A stretch of DNA of 10,106 bases, taken from contig PIVQ01000213.1 of NCBI GenBank assembly GCA_003354055.1, positions 1 to 10,106 of the forward strand. The letters run 5' to 3'. This document shows, piece by piece, positions 6,110-10,106 of the stretch (position 1 is its first letter; every line of letters begins with the position of its first letter). Under the pieces are notes generated by a model. That model searched no databases. It was not told the origin of the DNA and was given only the letters and a program-made list of their open reading frames with translations. A program made the position numbers and the translations under genes. The DNA is from Desulfobacteraceae bacterium (GTDB taxonomy: Bacteria; Desulfobacterota; Desulfobacteria; Desulfobacterales; Desulfobacteraceae).

Positions 6110-7912
6110 TTATGCGTCGGGCTTATGGCACAAGAACGCCCTTTTGCTGTCACATTCTTTTATGGTATGGCATTCCTGAAATAAGGCATAGGGGCATTTG
6201 TCCCGGCAATAAGAATGGTCCAGCAGCGTAAAAAGGTGTTCATAGGCATCTCCCCGCTTATGGAACAGGAGATCTTTTCTCATCTGAGTTACAAAGCCGG
6301 AATGTTCAAAGACCTCTTTTACCGGCAAATGAATTTCCATCAGGGCCAGTTCAGTCCCTTTCTGTCTAAGCTCCTCCATCAGTTCCTTGAGTTCATCCAC
6401 GCCAGTGATGTCGATAAAGGTCATGGATTGAAGATCCAGTAGCAGGAATTTGGGGGTGATTTCCTGCTCATCGTACCGTTCCATGATATGCTCTACGGTA
6501 TATTCTGCATTTGCAAAAAATATGGAATTATCGGATCTGAGCTGAAGAATCTGTGGGCAACTTGGGATATTACCGAAATCAGCATTTGTAAACATACCCA
6601 TTTCAGGGCTTTTGGAAATCCGGACGATCCTTGGATGCATGGTTTTCCAAAGAAAGAACATCAGGGACATGATCACCCCGATCAATAAGGCATAATCCGG
6701 CTTGGCCAGCAAAGAGAGTGAAAAAACGCTAATGGCCACAATACCGTCATGGTGATTCATCTTCCACAAATGAAACACCTCCCTTGGATGAAACAGCATC
6801 CAGACCGCGTTCATCACCAGGGCGGCAAGGGCGGCTTTTGGAATATAGGTCAGCCATGGAGTTAAAAATAAAAGTGCCACCACAACGCTCAGGGATGTAA
6901 TAACGCTTGAAATACCTGTTTTGGCACCTGTGGAAAAATTGATGGCAGAGCGGGAAAAAGAGCCGCTGGTGGGATAACATTGAAAAAAAGATCCGACAAG
7001 GTTGGCCACGCCCTGTCCGATGAACTCCTGGTTCACATCCAGTTTCTGCTTGGTCTCGCCGGCAATGCTTTTACCCACGGAATAGGTCTCTGCAAAACTG
7101 ACCATTGCAATAACAATGGCCGGACCGATCAACATACTCATCTGTTTAAAGTCAAAGTGCGGTATCATAGGGTGAGGCAGTCCCCCCGGGACATTTCCGA
7201 TTACCGCAACTCCCGCCTTATCCAAATCCAGCCACATCACAAGGCCGGTTGTGACGAGCAGGGCAAACATAGCGGCCGGGAGATTGGGGTTGATTTTTTT
7301 CACTACCTGAATGATGACCAGTGCTAAAACCCCGATTCCCAGCGTATGCCAGTGCAGACTTCCAATACTTTTTACAATGGCGATAAATTTGAGAATCACG
7401 TATTCATGATGTTCTATGTGGACACCCAATAAATGGGGAAGTTGTGTGGAAACGATAATCAGGGCGGCTGCAGAGGTAAAGCCCTTGACCGCAGAATGAG
7501 AGATGAACGACATGATGATTCCCATGCGAAACAGGCCCACCAGCAAATAAATAACGCCGACCATAAAGGCCAGCAAAAATGACAGTTCGATAAACTCCCG
7601 GCTGCCGGGTGCTGCCATGTTGGCCAATGAGGTCAGTACCAGCAGGCTCATGATGGCAATGGGGCCGGATGCCAGTTGCCGCAGACTTCCCCACAGGGCG
7701 CCGAGAACCGGGGCGACGGTAGCGGCATATAATCCGTAAACAGGGGGCAGTCCCGCCAGCATGGCATAGGCCATGGACTGCGGTATCAGGACGATGGCAA
7801 CGGTCAAGCCCGCCAAAAGATCCTTTCTGAAAAACCCTGAGGAATAATCTTTAAACCAGTTAATAAACGGAAAAATTCTCCTGATTTTGGACTGGGAATT
7901 CGATGTCACCAT
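6110..7912 (-). CDS. SulP-family anion permease with STAS domain and Cys-rich tail
   Basis: From the chosen start the protein has 600 residues. The N-terminus carries the SulP signature DLLAGLTVAIVLIPQSMAYA (31-50) and LAGLPPVYGLYA. The membrane domain runs to about 425, with VSFAETYSVGKSIAG (271-285), GQGVANLVGSFF (299-310) and TSGSFSRSAIN (315-325). A cytoplasmic STAS domain follows at about 452-555, with LLDLQSMTFIDITGVDEL (491-508). The family moves sulfate, bicarbonate or dicarboxylates, usually with H+ or Na+; the substrate is not readable here, though sulfate would fit a sulfate reducer. Beyond STAS a tail carries C569, C573, C581, C587 and C595, unusual for the family as I know it. 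The frame stays open upstream to an ATG at 8098, but the extra 62 residues are unlike SulP and lack a ribosome-binding site. ATG 7912 has GGGGG about 6 nt upstream and places the first conserved block where expected. It is divergent from the TetR gene. Confidence 0.92.
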   Translation of the reverse strand: MVTSNSQSKIRRIFPFINWFKDYSSGFFRKDLLAGLTVAIVLIPQSMAYAMLAGLPPVYGLYAATVAPVLGALWGSLRQLASGPIAIMSLLVLTSLANMAAPGSREFIELSFLLAFMVGVIYLLVGLFRMGIIMSFISHSAVKGFTSAAALIIVSTQLPHLLGVHIEHHEYVILKFIAIVKSIGSLHWHTLGIGVLALVIIQVVKKINPNLPAAMFALLVTTGLVMWLDLDKAGVAVIGNVPGGLPHPMIPHFDFKQMSMLIGPAIVIAMVSFAETYSVGKSIAGETKQKLDVNQEFIGQGVANLVGSFFQCYPTSGSFSRSAINFSTGAKTGISSVITSLSVVVALLFLTPWLTYIPKAALAALVMNAVWMLFHPREVFHLWKMNHHDGIVAISVFSLSLLAKPDYALLIGVIMSLMFFLWKTMHPRIVRISKSPEMGMFTNADFGNIPSCPQILQLRSDNSIFFANAEYTVEHIMERYDEQEITPKFLLLDLQSMTFIDITGVDELKELMEELRQKGTELALMEIHLPVKEVFEHSGFVTQMRKDLLFHKRGDAYEHLFTLLDHSYCRDKCPYALFQECHTIKECDSKRAFLCHKPDA

Positions 7913-7987
7913 AAATACCCCCGCGACGAAATGGATTAATGTGGGAATCCCTATAAAGGTACTCCTTTTTCCGGAATTTTCCAAGAA

Positions 7988-8017
7988 AAGATATTTCCAC
8001 TGTATTCCCGACATCAA
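7988..8017 (-). promoter_or_regulatory. Possible SulP promoter
   Basis: On the minus strand, TTGATG (8017-8012) and TATCTT (7993-7988) are 18 bp apart, each matching 4 of 6 consensus positions. The -10 box is about 75 bp before the chosen SulP start. An AAAAAGGAG lies in the putative leader with no ATG/GTG/TTG at a usable distance after it. The match is weak. Confidence 0.25.
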
Positions 8018-8056
8018 AGTTGGGGTGGCGATTTCATCCAGCAAACCAATTTCGAA

Positions 8057-8083
8057 TTGACAGCAGCCGATATTTTGTATACG
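8057..8083 (+). promoter_or_regulatory. Likely promoter of the TetR-family gene
   Basis: A perfect -35 box TTGACA (8057-8062) is followed after 15 bp by TATACG (8078-8083, 4 of 6 matches). The spacing is short, and TACGCA at 17 bp is an alternative. The 22-bp dyad at 8080-8101 overlaps the -10 region and the expected start point, which fits autorepression. The start codon is 62 bp downstream. Confidence 0.45.
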
Positions 8084-8101
8084 CATCACATGATGCATAT
8101 C
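8080..8101. promoter_or_regulatory. Candidate TetR operator, site 1
   Basis: The site is an inverted repeat: ATACGCATCA, CA, TGATGCATAT (8079-8100) pairs 9 of 10 arm positions. Its core TACGCA-N8-TGCATA recurs upstream of the methyltransferase gene, where 17 of 22 bases are identical with the same spacing. A second dyad, CATATCT-N4-AGATATG (8096-8113), overlaps its right arm. TetR-family dimers normally bind such dyads in their own promoters. The site also lies in the region shared with the divergent SulP gene. Confidence 0.6.
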
Positions 8102-8144
8102 TATTAAGATATGGTTTGATAACTATTGCTCGGGACAATCAACC

Positions 8145-8720
8145 ATGCCGCCAAAATTTAAATTTACAAAAGAGGAAATTCTACAAACAGCATTCAACCT
8201 TGTTCGAAAGAATGGGTGGAATACACTGTCTACCAGAACAATTGCCACTGAACTTGGGTCTTCGGCCAGGCCGATTTATTCATTTTTCAAGTCAATGGAA
8301 GACCTGGAAGAAGACTTGATTAAACTCTCCGTTGATTTGCTCTATACCCATATGCAACGCAACATAACCAATGACCCCTGGATCGACCACGGCATTGGCT
8401 ATGTTATGTTTGCTCAGGAGGAAAAGCATCTGTTCAGGGGTTGCAATTATGAAAAGAACATCACCCGTTTCAGAGCCCATGGTGATATCGTTTGGAATAA
8501 ATGCACGGCATCTCTTTCCGATTACCCCCCGTTTAACGGCTTAACCAGGGAACAAATCCAGCAGGTTCAACTCACCCGATGGCTTATGACCCACGGTCTT
8601 TCATACCAGGTCAGCAGTCATCCCCCCGATGTCTGGGATAAAGATCAGATTGTTCTGGTCGTACAAAACGGCAGCATCGCCGTTCTTGACGGGTTGAAAA
8701 AACAATTCGGGTTAGATTAA
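8145..8720 (+). CDS. TetR/AcrR-family transcriptional regulator
   Basis: The protein has 191 residues, normal for TetR repressors. The N-terminal DNA-binding domain spans about 8-55: helix 1 FTKEEILQTAFNLVRKNGWN, then the helix-turn-helix LSTRTIATELG (28-38) and recognition helix SARPIYSFFKS (40-50). The C-terminal ligand-binding part (about 60-188) is helical, contains Cys100 and Cys120, and gives no ligand clue. The protein should be a cytoplasmic dimeric repressor released by a small molecule. ATG 8145 is preceded by a weak GGGA at 8132-8135; translation may be low, as is common for repressors. The stop is 2 bp from the end of the opposing methyltransferase gene. A dyad in its own promoter recurs at the methyltransferase promoter, making that gene its most likely target. 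Confidence 0.9.
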   Translation: MPPKFKFTKEEILQTAFNLVRKNGWNTLSTRTIATELGSSARPIYSFFKSMEDLEEDLIKLSVDLLYTHMQRNITNDPWIDHGIGYVMFAQEEKHLFRGCNYEKNITRFRAHGDIVWNKCTASLSDYPPFNGLTREQIQQVQLTRWLMTHGLSYQVSSHPPDVWDKDQIVLVVQNGSIAVLDGLKKQFGLD

Positions 8721-8722
8721 GG

Positions 8723-9604
8723 CTATTTTGGTGCCACAACAGCCGTGATAAAATTAAACATGGAAGACACGTCCCTTTTTTTACTCTCCCCTTTGAAGTA
8801 AAGTGATTTGCAGGATGACGTCGAGACAAGCTCCAGGTTATGAAATCCCTTCTGGGAAAAAAAATCGTTTACCGTTTCCGGTGCCAGACCGAACATGAGT
8901 TTGCTACCGGCATTTTCAACGAATTGTTTTAATACGATCGCCTCTTTAAGATCGCTTTTCCCCTCTATGACATCTGAGTGAAAATAGTCAGCCACAAATG
9001 AGCTGCCGGCACATGATGCCCGGGTCATAAACATTAAAAGTCCGTCAACTGCTTCCGGCGGAATATACATGAGAAGCCCTTCAATGATAAAAAGTGTTTT
9101 GACGCCTTTTTCATACCCAGCTTCAAATAGTTTTTCAGGCAGTTGATCCTGGCCAAACGTAACAGGCACATAAGTGACATGATCGGGCAGTTGACCGAAT
9201 ATTTCTTTGATTTTTTCAACCTTCACCTGCTGGGTAACCGGATGATCGACTTCAAACACAGACAGATTCTCTTTTACCCCTTCAATCCTATAGGCGCGGG
9301 TATCATACCCGGCTCCGATGATGACCACCTGCCTGAACTCATTTTCAATACAGGTTTTCAGATAGTCGTCAAGAAACCGTACCCGGGAAGCAATGGCGCC
9401 ATTCACTCCGGGCATGATCTGGTTATAGGATGCAATCTGCGCCTTTGCCTGTTCCGGGGTTTCAACATTTTTCCGTTCCTCAGGACTGAAGAATAACGCT
9501 GCATAAGGATCATAAAATAGGCGCTCATTTTCCGGAAGCGTTGATTCAGCTGCCCTTAATCCAGCAATTTCCAAAGCCATTTTTCTTGGATCGATCGCTG
9601 CCAT
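8723..9604 (-). CDS. Class I SAM-dependent methyltransferase, LCMT/TIGR00027-like
   Basis: The protein has 293 residues. SAM-binding motif I is VVIIGAGYDTRAYR (93-106), the GxGxDTRxxR form typical of leucine carboxyl methyltransferase-like enzymes. An acidic loop FEVDHP (117-122), YVPVTFGQDQL (145-155) and the family's EGLLMYIPPEAV (175-186) follow. The N-terminus (LRAAES, then RLFYDPYA) is also typical. Such bacterial proteins methylate small molecules or carboxylates; the substrate cannot be deduced, and eukaryotic PP2A methylation does not apply. The frame continues upstream to a TTG at 9622, but AAGGAG (9611-9616) lies inside that extension and 6 nt before the ATG at 9604, so 9604 is the start. 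The gene converges tail to tail on the TetR gene and carries the same dyad in its promoter, so it is probably derepressed by the TetR ligand. Confidence 0.88.
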   Translation of the reverse strand: MAAIDPRKMALEIAGLRAAESTLPENERLFYDPYAALFFSPEERKNVETPEQAKAQIASYNQIMPGVNGAIASRVRFLDDYLKTCIENEFRQVVIIGAGYDTRAYRIEGVKENLSVFEVDHPVTQQVKVEKIKEIFGQLPDHVTYVPVTFGQDQLPEKLFEAGYEKGVKTLFIIEGLLMYIPPEAVDGLLMFMTRASCAGSSFVADYFHSDVIEGKSDLKEAIVLKQFVENAGSKLMFGLAPETVNDFFSQKGFHNLELVSTSSCKSLYFKGESKKRDVSSMFNFITAVVAPK

Positions 9605-9646
9605 TTTCGTCTCCTTTTTCAAAAGGTTATGATATACATCAGACTT

Positions 9647-9668
9647 TATGCATCACCCTTTGCATATC
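9647..9668. promoter_or_regulatory. Candidate TetR operator, site 2, with an extra half-site
   Basis: TATGCATCAC-N4-TGCATATC matches site 1 at 17 of 22 positions with identical spacing; the core is the perfect inverted repeat TATGCA-N8-TGCATA. A further half-site-like copy lies beside it: TATACATCAGACTT (9633-9646) directly precedes TATGCATCACCCTT (9647-9660), 11 of 14 identical. A longer dyad, TATGATATACA (9628-9638) against TGCATATCATA (9661-9671), has one mismatch. The site lies 43-64 bp upstream of the methyltransferase start codon. Confidence 0.6.
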
Positions 9669-9688
9669 ATAGGCAAAATTATTGTCAA
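9661..9688 (-). promoter_or_regulatory. Likely methyltransferase promoter
   Basis: On the minus strand a perfect TTGACA (9688-9683) is followed after 16 bp by TATGCA (9666-9661), a weak -10 (3 of 6) that is also one half-site of the operator. The arrangement copies that at the TetR gene: a consensus -35, a poor -10, and the dyad covering the -10. Confidence 0.45.
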
Positions 9689-9710
9689 TGAAAAAGGCGA
9701 TGGGCATCAT

Positions 9711-10106
9711 CTATTTCTTTTTAGTATATGGTGTTTTTTCCATGGGCAGTGAGTTTCTGAATCTGCCGTCGAATTTATAGTAGGCTCCCTGGGTTGCAGG
9801 GGCGGTGGGTATCGTGGCAAGTTCTCCAACGCCTTTTGTTCCGCAGGCCAGAATCGAATCAAAATCACGTTCCACAATTATCGTTTCAATCTCCGGGACA
9901 TTCACAGATTTAAATAATCCCAAGGTATTATATTTGGCCTGGGGAACTGAGTTGATAAGGGGATAATCTTCGGTTAAGGCATATCCAAGCCCCATGGCAA
10001 TGCCCCCTTCAATCTGGCCTTCTGCCGCCTTTCTATTAACAACTTTCCCAAGATCGTAGGCTGCAACAACTTTTTCAAGCTTCCCATCATCATCCAGGAT
10101 AACCAC
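9711..10106 (-). CDS. Molybdopterin-binding subunit of a xanthine dehydrogenase/aldehyde oxidoreductase-type enzyme (C-terminal part)
   Basis: This is the last 131 codons of a gene whose N-terminus lies beyond the right edge; the frame is open to base 10106. It matches the C-terminal end of the large molybdenum hydroxylase subunit: KVVAAYDLGKVVNRKAAEGQ followed by IEGGIAMGLGYALTEDY (cofactor-domain signature), then the active-site segment CGTKGVGELATIPTAPA, whose Glu95 of the fragment corresponds to the catalytic glutamate of this family. Such enzymes hydroxylate purines, other N-heterocycles or aldehydes, working with FAD and [2Fe-2S] partners that are not in the window. The full family length is about 700-1000 residues, so most is missing and the substrate cannot be assigned. 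The tail ends LPMEKTPYTKKK. The next gene in the same direction has its own promoter 23 bp beyond this stop, so co-transcription is not required. Confidence 0.9.
   Translation of the reverse strand: MVILDDDGKLEKVVAAYDLGKVVNRKAAEGQIEGGIAMGLGYALTEDYPLINSVPQAKYNTLGLFKSVNVPEIETIIVERDFDSILACGTKGVGELATIPTAPATQGAYYKFDGRFRNSLPMEKTPYTKKK

Noticed and set aside
6980..7327. 115-codon plus-strand frame opposite the SulP gene, and similar frames at 5493-5828 and 9143-9496
   Set aside because: All lie fully inside well-supported genes on the other strand and encode low-complexity or family-less products.
9605..9622. TTG start six codons upstream for the methyltransferase
   Set aside because: The extension is the ribosome-binding site itself (AAAAAGGAG) read as Lys-Lys-Glu; the ATG at 9604 has ideal spacing from it.
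9683..9711. Terminator for the molybdenum hydroxylase gene (CCTTTTTC after its stop)
   Set aside because: The T-run is short and no stable stem precedes it; the same bases form the methyltransferase -35 region.
1..10106. CRISPR array, tRNA/rRNA, insertion sequence or prophage
   Set aside because: No regularly spaced repeats, RNA-gene motifs, transposase or integrase motifs, or terminal inverted repeats were seen.

Overview
The window looks like chromosomal DNA from a Gram-negative, motile anaerobe of the Desulfobacterota, most like the Desulfobacteraceae. This is an inference from protein style: a response regulator ending in a CxxC/HGxCPxC tail, a chemoreceptor whose transmembrane helix runs almost directly into the signalling domain and which ends in an acidic DDSDF-type tail, a SulP anion permease, and the end of a molybdenum hydroxylase. 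No rRNA, tRNA, CRISPR array, transposase or phage gene is visible.

Left part (1-2009), signalling. The last 22 codons of an unidentified upstream gene are followed after 2 bp by a receiver-domain protein with a C-terminal cysteine module. A convergent gene on the minus strand (769-1473) encodes a secreted family-3-type solute-binding protein. A 536-bp non-coding stretch (1474-2009) separates it from the divergent chemoreceptor gene and holds a perfect 7-bp-arm palindrome plus short repeats and hairpins, but no gene.

Middle part (2010-5993), plus strand. A chemoreceptor of 807 residues has an unusually large periplasmic region in which one module occurs twice at a constant 268-residue offset. 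After a 90-bp gap comes a membrane-anchored M20 metallopeptidase with a complete set of metal ligands.

Right part (6110-10106). A SulP permease with a STAS domain and an unusual five-cysteine tail is on the minus strand. It is divergent from a TetR-family repressor (8145-8720), which converges, with a 2-bp gap, on a class I methyltransferase of the leucine carboxyl methyltransferase/TIGR00027 type (8723-9604, minus). The window ends inside a molybdopterin-binding hydroxylase subunit (minus, N-terminus cut off).

The most informative non-coding signal is a 22-bp dyad, TAYGCATCAC-N4-TGCATATC. It occurs just upstream of both the TetR gene (8080-8101) and the methyltransferase gene (9647-9668), each time next to a perfect TTGACA -35 box. 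I infer a small regulon in which the TetR protein represses itself and the methyltransferase, and perhaps affects the divergent SulP gene. Start codons were revised for two genes: SulP to 7912 rather than 8098, and the methyltransferase to the ATG at 9604 rather than an upstream TTG.
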